A program made the translations under genes and the position numbers. Positions 35,222-45,352 of a DNA stretch of 64,000 bases are shown here, piece by piece. This DNA comes from Rhizopus sp. PT2906 (lineage: Eukaryota > Mucoromycota > Mucoromycetes > Mucorales > Rhizopodaceae): NCBI GenBank assembly GCA_025529335.1, contig JAMYHX010000001.1:310001-374000 (forward strand), in the 5' to 3' direction. Every line of letters starts with the position of its first letter. Position 1 is the stretch's first letter. The notes below the pieces were generated by a model. That model was not told the origin of the DNA. It ran no database searches and saw nothing but the letters and a program-made list of their open reading frames with translations.

Positions 35222-37234
35222 GCGTTTTTATTTTAAAAAAAGATAAGATTTTATTCATGTACAAATTTTAAATAACCATAGCAACAAAGAGAGATTTACT
35301 AAACTATAGTTAGCAACAATAAAATGATTTATAAATGATTGCTCATCGCGTGTTTTTTATATCATTCAGCACGTAAATGACGATATGATAACACAAAAGA
35401 GAGCAAGTCCCCCAAAAGGTCATCATGGAAACCATAAAGTGTCTGTCATATTTTTCTTCTTTAATCCTTGTAATCATTTATAAGATACTTACCTTAAAGA
35501 AATTTCCTTTTGTTTCAATCATCTTTAGAGAAGTAAGCAACAAAGAGAGCGAATATAGAATTTATACAAGTTTTGCTACCCTTTGCTTCAGACAACATTG
35601 ACTAAAGATAAAGGATCAAAAAGAATAAATAATAAAAAGGGGAAAAAAGAGATGAGGCTCATTATTTTTTCTTGTCCTCTATTTATCCTTTTCTCTCTGT
35701 CTCTCCTTATTTTTGGTAATGAGCCAATTAGAGATGATCTGTATTTAAATTTAGTGTTTCATGTTTTTTAAGCTTGCTTCGTTTCGTGTCCTTTTATCCT
35801 TTAGAATGAATCCCACCTTGTCTGTTAACATCTAGTAAGTACTAGTAGAGATATTTGATGTTATTTTAGTAGATAATATAATCTGAATGAGACTAAATAA
35901 TAACTAACTGCATTGCATGGCTGCTGGAGTAACACAAGCACCAACTCCTTTTGAACTTTTTTAGAGAGCAATTTCCATGAACCTCATTTTTCAAAAGGGT
36001 GTTTGTTAATCTAATCAAAACGATAACCTAGAATGAGGCTATTTTTTTATTTGCTGGCTATTTCTATTTAAATTGTATTTTGATAAGTGTTTATACTTTT
36101 ACTGTCTCATGTTACAGTAAGGATTGACTTTGGTCATCTATGTTTGTTGTCAAGTCAGTGTGGTCAAGAGAAACAAGACAAACTATTTGCTTACTAGGAA
36201 TACACTCATACATGTCTAAGAAGCTTTAATGAAGTCAAGTATTTAGTGATTCTATTCACCTTGTGTATCGCCAGTTGCATTCAGTTTGGTCAATGATTCG
36301 CTGTCATATCCGTCTCTAGGATGGATCACTTACTTCACTACATATTGATGCAAATATTTTATTCACGAATGACATTCCTTTCAACCTGTTGCACATTGAT
36401 TCAAGGAGTACAACTCTATTATCATTCATAGTTAAATATTTCTTCGCGTGTTCCACGATTGTGTCCCTGCTGTGTTTACCTTTTTACATTTGTAAAAAGT
36501 CACACAAGTCGATGACCAGCAAAGTAGATTGCTTATAAGAAAAAGAAATGAATATTACTAAGTAACTGTGAGTTTTATAAAAAGAATTTGTGTTGTCAGA
36601 ATGAGTTAATGTGGTCAGTGTGGTTATTTATCATCAGATGCGATAGAGAAATGTAAAGTATGCCTTAATTATAAGATTACAAAATATTATAATGATTCAT
36701 ACCAAATGTGTCAATCGTATTTATCCTCTTAGGATTTGTATTTTTAAGAATCAGTGAAGTCGACAGCTTGTTTGTGAGCTTTATAGGAAGGAAATTCATG
36801 ACTTGTTTATATGCAATGTTGTCCTTCTGATACACGAGACAGATAGAATGTATATGCTCTCTATTATGTAAGACTATAAGGCCTTGTGTCATCAAAAACG
36901 GCACCTTTTGTATTATTTGCCAATTTTTGAATGATACAGAGAGTTATGTTACCTTAATGGTGATAAGGCAACAGGTTCTTGATGGTTTTTCAGCAACCTT
37001 GCTCATGAGCACTGATTGTTATCGATGTTATCTTCCTCTTGGCCTCCATTCAACTCATTACTCTCCACTGTTTGCCGAACTCTCCATCTATTTTCAACTT
37101 TATCAAGGGAACTAAGGATTCTGATTTAGTCGAACGTTGTACTCGATTTTGACGGTCACATCAGTCGGATTTGGTCACCTTTGATCACTTTAGTCACCAT
37201 CAGAAGGTCTTCATACTATTCATAGTCCGCAGAA

Positions 37235-37244
37235 TATAAAAAGG
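37235..37244 (+). promoter_or_regulatory. Possible TATA box of CTP synthase
   Basis: TATAAAAAGG lies about 150 bases before the start codon, followed by a pyrimidine-rich leader. Match to the TATA consensus only. Confidence 0.4.
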
Positions 37245-37395
37245 CGAGTTCCTCTTGCATCCTATGGATCTTTCCCGTTTGACTATTGTTGAATTGGGCA
37301 TATACTTGAGACACTACAACGTATACTGTTCGACTCCTTTTTCTCCCTTTTTTTTTTCACAAGAACATATTTTTATATACAAATAAAATTTCTTT

Positions 37396-39108
37396 ATGAC
37401 AAAATACGTTGTTGTTACTGGTGGCGTTATCTCTGGTATTGGCAAAGGTATCATTGCCTCTAGCACTGGTACTCTTTTAAAGAGCTTGGGACTGAATGTG
37501 ACAGCCATTAAAATTGATCCCTACTTGAACATTGACGCTGGTCTCATGACTCCACTTGATCATGGTGAAGTGTTTGTTCTGAATGACGGTGGCGAAGTTG
37601 ATCTCGATTTGGGTAATTACGAACGCTTCCTTGATGTCGAGTTAAGCCGAATCAACAACATAACGACAGGAAAGATATACCAAGAGGTAATCGAACGAGA
37701 GCGTCGTGGCGATTATCTTGGCAAGACTGTTCAAGTGGTCCCACATATTACTGATGCTATTCAAAACTGGATTGAACGTGTGGTAGAGTTGCCTATAGAT
37801 AAATCAGGAGCAAAGCCTGACGTCTGTATTATCGAACTGGGCGGCACTGTAGGTGATATTGAGTCTGCTCCATTCATCGAAGCTATGCGTCAGTTTCAGT
37901 TTCGTGTAGGGCATGATAATTTTTGTCTGATTCATGTTTCTCTCGTGCCTGTGGTTGGTTCTGTGGGTGAACAAAAAACGAAGCCTACGCAGATGAGCGT
38001 TCGTGACCTTCGTGGGGCTGGTCTCTCTCCAGATTTGATTGCTTGTCGCTCGTCTAAACTCTTGGACGACAATGTTGCTGCTAAAATCTCCATGTTCTGC
38101 CACGTTGCTCCTGAGCAAGTACTTGCTGTTCACGATGTTTCATCAGTGTATCACGTTCCTCTTTTACTGAAAAAGCATGGTGTCATTGACTTTTTGCGTC
38201 AACGTCTCAAACTGGACACTGTCATGGTTCCTGATGACCGTCGCTTAGCAGGTGAACAGCTCTGGAAAGATTGGGCTATGTTGGCTAGTAGCTATGTGCA
38301 TCTGCATGAGACAGTGACTATTACCATTGTTGGCAAGTATACAAATCTTCATGATTCGTATATCTCTGTATATAAAGCGCTTGAACATGCAGCCTTAGCT
38401 CACAAACGCAAGATTGAAATCAAATGGATCGAAGCTTCTGATCTGGAGCAAGAAACCCGTCAATCCAATCCTATCAAATACCACGAATCATGGCAATATG
38501 TCTGTTCTTCCGATGGAATCATCGTTCCTGGAGGCTTTGGCAGTCGAGGTATCGAAGGTATGATCATGGCTGCAAAATGGGCTCGTGAGCACAATATTCC
38601 TTATCTGGGTATCTGTCTGGGCATGCAAATCTCTGTTATCGAATTTGCTCGTCATGTTTGTGGTATGGCTGATGCAAACTCTACTGAAGTTGATCCTGAT
38701 ACAAAGACGCCAGTGATTATTTACATGCCTGAGATTTCCAAGACTCATCTGGGAGGCACAATGCGACTTGGTCTTCGAACCACACTTTTGGAAAAAGGCT
38801 GCAAACACTCTATTGTTCGTAGACTGTATGGTAATAAGTCATCTATAAATGAACGCCACCGTCATCGATATGAAGTTAATCCTGAGTATGTCAATGTCCT
38901 TGAAAAGAAAGGTTTAAAGTTTGTCGGTAAAGACGAATCAGGCCAACGTATGGAAATCATCGAATTAGAAAACCATCCGTTCTTTGTTGGCTGTCAATAT
39001 CATCCTGAATATTTGACTCGTCCATTGAAGCCTGCACCTTTGTTTAATGAACTTATTTTGGCTGTTATGAGAAAGCTTATGCATGACAATATGTCAAACA
39101 TGAAGTGA
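37396..39108 (+). CDS. URA7: CTP synthase
   Basis: Converts UTP to CTP with ATP and glutamine, the last step of pyrimidine nucleotide synthesis. Intronless, 570 aa, the normal eukaryotic length. Synthetase domain (about 1-275): MTKYVVVTGGVISGIGKGI, the KIDPYLNIDAG loop, HGEVFVLNDGGEVDLDLGNYERF, LGGTVGDIES and GEQKTKPTQMSVRDLR. Glutaminase domain (about 300-560): IVPGGFGSRGIEG, nucleophile Cys in YLGICLGMQ, HLGGTMRLG, and the His/Glu pair of CQYHPEYLTRP. Being single-exon is unusual among its neighbours. It has a TATA-like box about 150 bases upstream. Confidence 0.98.
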   Translation: MTKYVVVTGGVISGIGKGIIASSTGTLLKSLGLNVTAIKIDPYLNIDAGLMTPLDHGEVFVLNDGGEVDLDLGNYERFLDVELSRINNITTGKIYQEVIERERRGDYLGKTVQVVPHITDAIQNWIERVVELPIDKSGAKPDVCIIELGGTVGDIESAPFIEAMRQFQFRVGHDNFCLIHVSLVPVVGSVGEQKTKPTQMSVRDLRGAGLSPDLIACRSSKLLDDNVAAKISMFCHVAPEQVLAVHDVSSVYHVPLLLKKHGVIDFLRQRLKLDTVMVPDDRRLAGEQLWKDWAMLASSYVHLHETVTITIVGKYTNLHDSYISVYKALEHAALAHKRKIEIKWIEASDLEQETRQSNPIKYHESWQYVCSSDGIIVPGGFGSRGIEGMIMAAKWAREHNIPYLGICLGMQISVIEFARHVCGMADANSTEVDPDTKTPVIIYMPEISKTHLGGTMRLGLRTTLLEKGCKHSIVRRLYGNKSSINERHRHRYEVNPEYVNVLEKKGLKFVGKDESGQRMEIIELENHPFFVGCQYHPEYLTRPLKPAPLFNELILAVMRKLMHDNMSNMK

Positions 39109-39160
39109 TTGTTTAATAAAAGCTTTATTATAATTATTTTTTTTTAGTTGTGAATGTATG

Positions 39161-40798
39161 CTAATAGTATTGTTTTCTTGCAAATGGCACTTGCTCAGTA
39201 GTGGAAGCGAATGAAGTTCTTGATGAGAAACGGGTATGCTTAGTATGTACATTATTATTGGAAGGATATTTAAACGGATAACAATTAGGTGAGTTTGTTG
39301 GATATGCCTGGTACAGCTTTTTCTTTTGCAATCTTTTATGCTTGCTTTTAAGGGCAATCTCCTTTTGACTTTCAAACAGGCTCTGCAGAGCCTGAATGAC
39401 ACTATCCGATCGAAGATTGTATTTTTCGGCAAATTCTAACGCCAGTTTCTCTGGTTCATCCAATTCCTTGATTGTCACCGGAACGCTCACAGTGGCACTT
39501 AGTTCTACATTGACCGTTACTAACACGGTATTCTCTGGTGGAGGGGCTGGAGCGATATCACTGGGTATAGGGATTTCTTTATTTCTTCCATAGTTCATTG
39601 GCTTGGGCACATCTGAATATTTGGATTCGGAGTATTTCTTCTTGTTGGCTTTAGAGAATCGTAGCTTGCCATTTGCATCGCGGTCATCTTTTTCAGTTGG
39701 GGATGCCAGCCAAGTAGGTTTCATAAGATCGTTTGTAGAATCATCTTCAGCTGCTCCCCATTGTTTCTTACTTTCTGTGCCCCAGTTATCTTGAGCAGAT
39801 TGTTGCGGTGTCATGTCCCAGCTGGCTATTTTATATGTACTTTGTTGTGATGTCCAATCTGTGATGCTGGCTCCTACAGTGGATGCTGCTGTTGTCCAAT
39901 CATCTGCCTTGTTATCCTCGGCTATTGTGCCCCAACCTGTCGATTGATTATTTACAGGCGCTCCCCAGCCTTCAGTTGTATCATTTGAATCATTTGTTTC
40001 TGTAATCCCCCAGGACTGCTTGGCAGCAGCAGCCCAGTCGTCTGCTTGTTCTACTTTATCTGTTATCGTCATTTCATCTTTTGGTGTGCTTATTGTCTCT
40101 GTTACTGATTGTTCATCTATATTGGTAGTTGAACGGTCGGTGGTTCTGTCGTCCCATCTACCCAGATCCTGTGTTGCTCTAGCTGTGTCCCAGCCGTTTG
40201 TCTCGGTCTTATCCCAGTTGCTTTCTGACAGTTCCTTTGTTGTTGTAGCCACTGACCGTGGGCTATTTCCATTAGTTTCTTTTCTATCTGAAGAACTTGA
40301 CGAGGTAGTATTTGTATTATTCTACAATGGTAAGTTAATAATAATGAAAAACGAATGCCAAAATATTTGCTTTACCTCATGAATTTCCCAGAATGGGGTT
40401 TCAACGAGTTGTTTCCATCGATTTGATTCTTCATTCTTGATTGGACGTAAAGTAGTAAATGACGGTGTTGTTTCTAATGATTTTGGCTTTGGAGCTGCCT
40501 GTAAAGGTTTTTTTGGGGAACAATTGGTATTTTCTTTCTTCTTCTTTGGAATTTTAGGTTCATTAGGAGTCAACTTCTTTTTTGTTGCTCCTTGATGTAA
40601 ACGATGCGCGAGAATCTGTTCTTCTGATATAGGTATATAGTTTTTACCGCGTCTATGAAGGTTACCACTACCGATACCTTTTGGACCAGGCTTTGCATCA
40701 GGATCAGCAAGAGTATGCCAAAGAGCAGTAGGATCATTAGTAGTTTGTGAACCCCAAGCGGAAATTACGGGTCCGTAATCGTCCTCATTATCAGTCAT
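39161..40798 (-). CDS. WG/GW-rich protein, candidate Argonaute-hook factor
   Basis: Function not established. Exons 40798-40376 and 40321-39161, phase 0; 527 aa. The N-terminal exon has SAWGSQ and a basic middle. The second exon starts with an Asn/Ser/Thr stretch and then about 190 residues rich in Trp with Gly, Asp and Thr: NGWDTA, SWGITE, EGWGAP, TGWGTI, NWGTES and QWGAAE, with further DDW/TDW/ASW units. Such spaced WG/GW pairs in disordered acidic sequence are what Argonaute-binding hooks look like. C-terminal (about residues 390-460) is a folded-looking segment (VLVTVNVELSATVSVPVTI, then LDEPEKLALEFAEKYNLRSD) resembling a beta-grasp or similar domain. Alternatives: a clathrin-adaptor or signalling scaffold with W motifs. 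Confidence 0.75.
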
Positions 40799-41075
40799 TT
40801 GATGTATATGAGATCAACTCTATAATGTTTTTTTTTTTTTTTTTGGTATATAATATTTTAATTGGGAAATAAAAAGCAAAATTATCCGTCACACACACAA
40901 ATGCACCGTTCTATCACTTTCTCGTCGAAATTTTTTGTTATCAATGGCTGGTCAGAGTATCATTTACAATATGAAGCCATTTTATTAGATGTAAAGAGAA
41001 ATAGATGCTTGAAATAGATATAAAGGTTCAATCTTGAATTATATACGAACGGCACATACATACATACACACACAT

Positions 41076-41103
<28 letters not shown>
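41076..41103 (+). repeat. GA dinucleotide microsatellite
   Basis: A run of about 13 GA units, preceded by a CATA/CA repeat, in the region between the divergent WG/GW gene and the S23 gene. Confidence 0.85.
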
Positions 41104-41110
<7 letters not shown>

Positions 41111-41604
41111 ACGAAGGAGAGTAAAGGGAAAGTATTCTGTAAATTTATATCTTTTTTCTTAATTGATTACTTGACTCAATTTACTGCAATGCAGTGTAAA
41201 AAGGGTCATGATGCATATTATATAAAGCTTATTTTCTTGTCCTGATCTCTTTGACGACTAGCGATAATGTCTATTTGTAGAGGATGGAATGTATAAGCTC
41301 ATTTTTTGATTGTAAAATTTCAAAGGTCTTCTTTAGTAAATGGTATGTTTGATTGCCTTCAAGTTAGTATAAAAGACATAAAGAAAGCATAGATTGCTCC
41401 TTATGCAGCTTCAGTCCCTCATTGTGGCTCATGCAACAAAGGAAGTAACTGACTTTGTGATCCATTTAGTTCGGTCCGGATAATTTTCTCGTGCCGGAAT
41501 ATATCATTTAAGGAAATTGAGAATACCACTTGAAGACGGTGCGCATGATAGAAAGGATACCATGGCTGCATACATGTAATCCTTCTTTCAATACATAATC
41601 CATC

Positions 41605-42306
41605 ATGGGTACGTTGCATACACAACCTTTAAAATTGTCGAGAAAGTGAAAAGGATGAAAAGAAGAGAAAGAAAGAAATAAAAGATATGTTTGGATGGAT
41701 GCACTCTGAAAAAAAAAAAGTAAATGATGGACAAACACACAACAAATGACAACATGTGGCCATGATTAACATGTACCAGAGCATCTTTCATTTCTCTATT
41801 CTTGATTCCTGTTCTACTTTTATCGGTTGCTTGAATATAATAGAACTAGTTATTAAATTCATTTTGCATTAGGTAAGGGACAACCTAGAGGTTTAAACGC
41901 TGCCCGTAAGCTTCGTATCCACCGCCGTGATCAACGTTGGGCCGATAAGCAATACAAGAAGAGAGCTCTCGGTACCGCTTACCGTTCTTCTCCTTTCGGT
42001 GGTTCTTCTCACGCCAAGGGTATTGTTCTCGAAAAGATTGGTGTCGAAGCCAAGCAACCTAACTCTGCCATTCGTAAGTGTGTCCGTGTTCAACTCATCA
42101 AGAACGGTAAGAAGGTCACTGCCTTCGTCCCCAATGACGGTTGTTTGAACTATGTTGACGAAAACGACGAAGTCTTGATTGCCGGTTTCGGTCGTAAAGG
42201 TCGTGCCGTTGGTGATATTCCTGGTGTCCGTTTCAAGATTGTCAAGGTTGCTGGTGTCTCTCTCCTCGCTTTGTACAAGGAAAAGAAGGAAAAGCCCAGA
42301 TCTTAA
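41605..42306 (+). CDS. RPS23: 40S ribosomal protein S23 (uS12 family)
   Basis: Small-subunit protein at the decoding centre. Exon 1 is only four bases, ATGG at 41605-41608, followed by a 264-base intron (GTACGT donor, GCATTAG acceptor) and exon 2 at 41873-42306; 145 aa. This split ATG-G intron layout is common in ribosomal protein genes. Family features: KGQPRGLNAARKLRIHRRDQRWADK, RSSPFGGSSHAKGIVLEKIGVEAKQPNSAIRKC (with the PNSA loop at the decoding site), VPNDGCLNYV and GFGRKGRAVGDIPGVRFKIVKV. Codon use is strongly biased to C-ending codons, unlike its neighbours, as expected for a highly expressed gene. The intron is the longest seen in the window. Confidence 0.96.
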
Positions 42307-42802
42307 ATTCTTTTACTGTTTACAAAAGAATAAAAACAAAATACTTTATTGTTTGCAATCCGTACTTTAGAACAATTAAAAGAAAGAAAGTCGAGAGGAG
42401 GGGTTCAAAGGATGATTATTACTGCGGGAGACATTGACAGCTCAAACAGAAAATGTTTATTATTCCTTATTGGAAATCCTTAAGAAGAGAGTTGCCCTTG
42501 ATGTATGTATGTTGTTAATTAGATACAAGAAACATATATGAATACGTCAAGGATTACGTGCTCTGTATTTTTTTAACAAATCAAGCATTGTGCTCACAGA
42601 CGCAGTTGTTGTTGACATGTCTATATAAATAAGTTAACTTTTAGCTTACTCATCCTTTTCATAGTGCATGCCCCAGTCTTTTCTCTTCCAGGTAATGGAA
42701 AAATATTATGCAAGAGCATTGTATGAGTCGACATGAGCAAACACTTATGTCAATCTTTCGTAAGCGAGGTGGTTCATTTTTCATCCTTCAATTCAGCTCA
42801 TT

Positions 42803-43066
42803 ATGCCTTCGAAATTTGTCTCGAATACCAGTGACAATCAGTTTTATGTTCTCTATAACGATGGTAAAGCGTATGAACGACGAGGGAACAAAGACATGCC
42901 CTTGCGTGTAGTTCTGAGTGGTAAGTTTTATTAAATGGCTGAAAAGAGGTACGAATGCTGACCTATTATAGCGCCTGAATTCACAAAGCAAATGATTTGT
43001 TTGAAAAGAAGAGTGTACATTGAAAGGTTGTGCTCTATAATTATTATACTTACGCTGCTCATTTAA
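42803..43066 (+). CDS. Small orphan protein, upstream tandem copy (diverged)
   Basis: Not recognised. Exons 42803-42920 and 42972-43066, phase 1; 70 aa. The first exon (MPSKFVSNTSDNQFYVLYND) clearly matches the first exon of the next gene (MPKKIVKDFGDKKFYLICQD), including the intron at the same place and phase. The second exon does not match and ends in a hydrophobic tail (SIIIILTLLI), so this copy is either neofunctionalised or decaying. Probably a tandem duplication. Confidence 0.5.
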
Positions 43067-43218
43067 TATATAATCATTAGGCTAAATATATGAGTTTATT
43101 GGTTTATGCAGGGGAGGAAAAGGTGAATAGACATTACCCAACAATTATGTAATCTTTTACGAAAAGCATAAAAGTCAACCGAAACAAGTCTTGCCATTGT
43201 TTCTTCATAAACGAAATT

Positions 43219-43557
43219 ATGCCCAAGAAAATCGTTAAAGACTTTGGAGACAAGAAGTTTTACCTCATCTGTCAAGATGGCAGAACCCAAGAATGGCGAC
43301 AAAATAAAGAGGATACTGATTTAATTGATGTCGTACTTGGTAAGTTTAAATATGTATAATAGACAATATGACTAATATAAAAGTGTCAAAAAGATGGAAG
43401 AATCTATAAAGCAAGCAAAGAAGATCCTGAAGGTTCACCAGTTGCTACAGGTGATCCAGACCTTAGACAAGCTTACGGTGATCAAGATTATAAAAGGATC
43501 ATGTATGACATCCTTGAACATGGAAAAGAGACAAACCATCGTTTCCCACCCATTTAA
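43219..43557 (+). CDS. Small orphan protein, downstream tandem copy
   Basis: Not recognised. Exons 43219-43339 and 43394-43557, phase 1 junction, 94 aa. MPKKIVKDFGDKKFYLICQD, GRTQEWRQNKEDTD, then DGRIYKASKEDPEGSPVATG and YGDQDYKRIMYDILEHGKET. It is charged, soluble and lacks a signal peptide or membrane segment. Two F-Y-x-DG-like units (KKFYLICQDG and LDGRIYKA) suggest a small beta fold. It shares start, intron position and first-exon sequence with the upstream copy. The convergent Wee1 gene ends 134 bases downstream. Confidence 0.6.
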
Positions 43558-43691
43558 TGTGTAAATAATAAATTGAATATTCAGTGTCATTAAATGCTGT
43601 GTAAAGTTTTTATTTTATTCTTCTGGCTACACAAAGGTATAATAACTCTCGCATACACGGTGTATATACATGCCAATGAACCATGATATTT

Positions 43692-45352
43692 TTACAAGGG
43701 TGAAGGATAAGGATTCTCGATGATCCTTGATTCAGGTGTAGAGAATATATCCTGATGCTCATGTGTCTTGGGTGCTTCTGCTTCTAACTTTTCCAATTCT
43801 TGAACATAACTCAATAATGGACCCTCTATACTCTTGCGTATCTTGACGAACTTGGGTGATGCTAAAAGCTCTTTAGCTGTTGGTCTTATGATTGGATCTC
43901 GATTAAGTAAACATCTGATCATGTTACTTAATTCTGGTGTCAGTTTTGACAGCTCCTCTTCTTGATGCGTTAGATCACCAAATCGAATCAACTCCCACGG
44001 TTCGCCTTTTTCTGGAAGTCCAAGTCCAGTTGCTAGCTCCAACAAGAGCATGCCTAAGCTATAGATATCCGCTGGTTTATCAAAATCTTCTCTTAGCAAC
44101 TCTGGTGCCATGTATTTTCTGTCGCCTTCTCCTTTGACCCATCTCATTTCCTATCCGTCACATGTTTAGTCCCATATACATATCTTGAAGCTATATAAAC
44201 TTACTGCAGGAGTTTGAATGGATATACCAAAATCAGCTATTTTGATAGAGCCTTTGTTATCAATCAATATATTCGAAGGTTTCAAGTCAAGATGGGCTAC
44301 GTTTGCTTCATGAATATCATTAATTCCAATCAATATTTCATAAAATATCCCCCAAATGGTATCCTCTGGTATCTTTCTGTCCTTATAGTCAAAATAATCT
44401 TGAAGTCTAGAAAGCTTGGTTGGCACTTGTTCTTTTTTCTTTTATAAACTACTTACGTTCCGCAAGCACATAATTCTGTTTCAATATACAGATGTCCATT
44501 TTCTTCCCAAGCTGACTTTATACCCAGACATCGTTCACTAAACCTCACTTTATACAAGTTTTCGACTTCTATCAGCTGTAGCCATCTGTCTTCCCAGCCA
44601 GTAAAAGGGAATTTTGATTTCTTGATAGCACTCACATCCCCTGTGGATAGCCGGCGCGTATAGTACACTTCAGAATGTTCGCCACTGCCCAATTTGTGTC
44701 CTTTGGAATACTCTCGATCAAAGTAAGTAATATGCAACGGATCCTCTTCTTTCTGGCTATCAAGTGGTATCGTTCGACTGTGTGGACCAAATTCTTGAAA
44801 AAATGTCAGAGTTATAAAGTGTGGTCGATGGGTGATGAAGGCTGGGGTATCTGTTTGAGAATAATGGTGTTGTTGACGCATCCTTCCGTAGTCCGTGTTG
44901 CTACTTGTGAAGAAGGCATCTACCTCATCGGCAGGTGGTCTTAATGAAGAGCGCGTAATGGGTAAAGTTGTCTTTTCATCTTCATCGTCATCGTCATGGG
45001 CATTGTTGGATAGAATGCCTAGTGCAGATGAATTTAAGCTTCTTCGTCGCTTAGTAAATGAGTCATCTTGATGAAGACTGCTTAAAAGATCACTAAGTAA
45101 GGAACGCCGTGCTGGTCTACCAGAGATTGAGTACGTATGGTCGTCAATATATTCTTCATCCTCTTCATCATCGTCAATGTTATTGTATGCTTCTAAACTT
45201 ATCAACGGTGCGTGATCTTCATCGCTACTATCCGATAAAATACTTTTTAATTTATGACGTGCCCTTTTAGAGGTTTCAGCTGTTGGTGTAGGCGATAATT
45301 CTCTTTTCCGTTCTTCTTGAAGCGCCAAAGAAGTTGCAGTAGGCTGAGACAT
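43692..45352 (-). CDS. Wee1/Myt1-family protein kinase
   Basis: Inhibitory kinase for Cdk1 controlling mitotic entry (family role). Exons 45352-44457, 44406-44205 and 44150-43692; 518 aa. The N-terminal 200 residues are acidic and Ser-rich with a basic stretch (ETSKRARHKLKSIL), disordered. Kinase domain: Gly loop KLGSGEHSEVYY, VAIK-equivalent SAIKKSKFPF, ELCACGTLQDYFD, catalytic loop HLDLKPSNILI (Leu in place of Arg of HRD, a Wee1/Myt1 sign), IADFGIS, and GEGDRKYMAPELLRE, matching the EGD...YMAPE-type activation segment of this family. The 50-base intron 44456-44407 restores frame at CGT/LQDYFD. Whether it is Wee1 or Myt1 cannot be settled; no membrane segment is seen, which favours Wee1. Confidence 0.88.

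Larger units (their letters stand above)
34758..37395. other. Gene-poor stretch upstream of CTP synthase, 2.6 kb
   Basis: No gene supported. It holds a 32-base pure A tract at 35189-35220, followed directly by CGCG, and an X-box-like site ATAACC-AT-AGCAAC at 35272-35285. Short open frames on both strands show no splice or family signal. Confidence 0.5.

Noticed and set aside
36677..37115. Short frames on both strands upstream of CTP synthase, considered as a mobile-element relic
   Set aside because: No reverse transcriptase, transposase or terminal repeat motif could be seen.
41609..41872. C/D-box snoRNA in the S23 intron
   Set aside because: TGATGG and CTGA occur but not in the order and spacing needed, and no terminal stem is seen.
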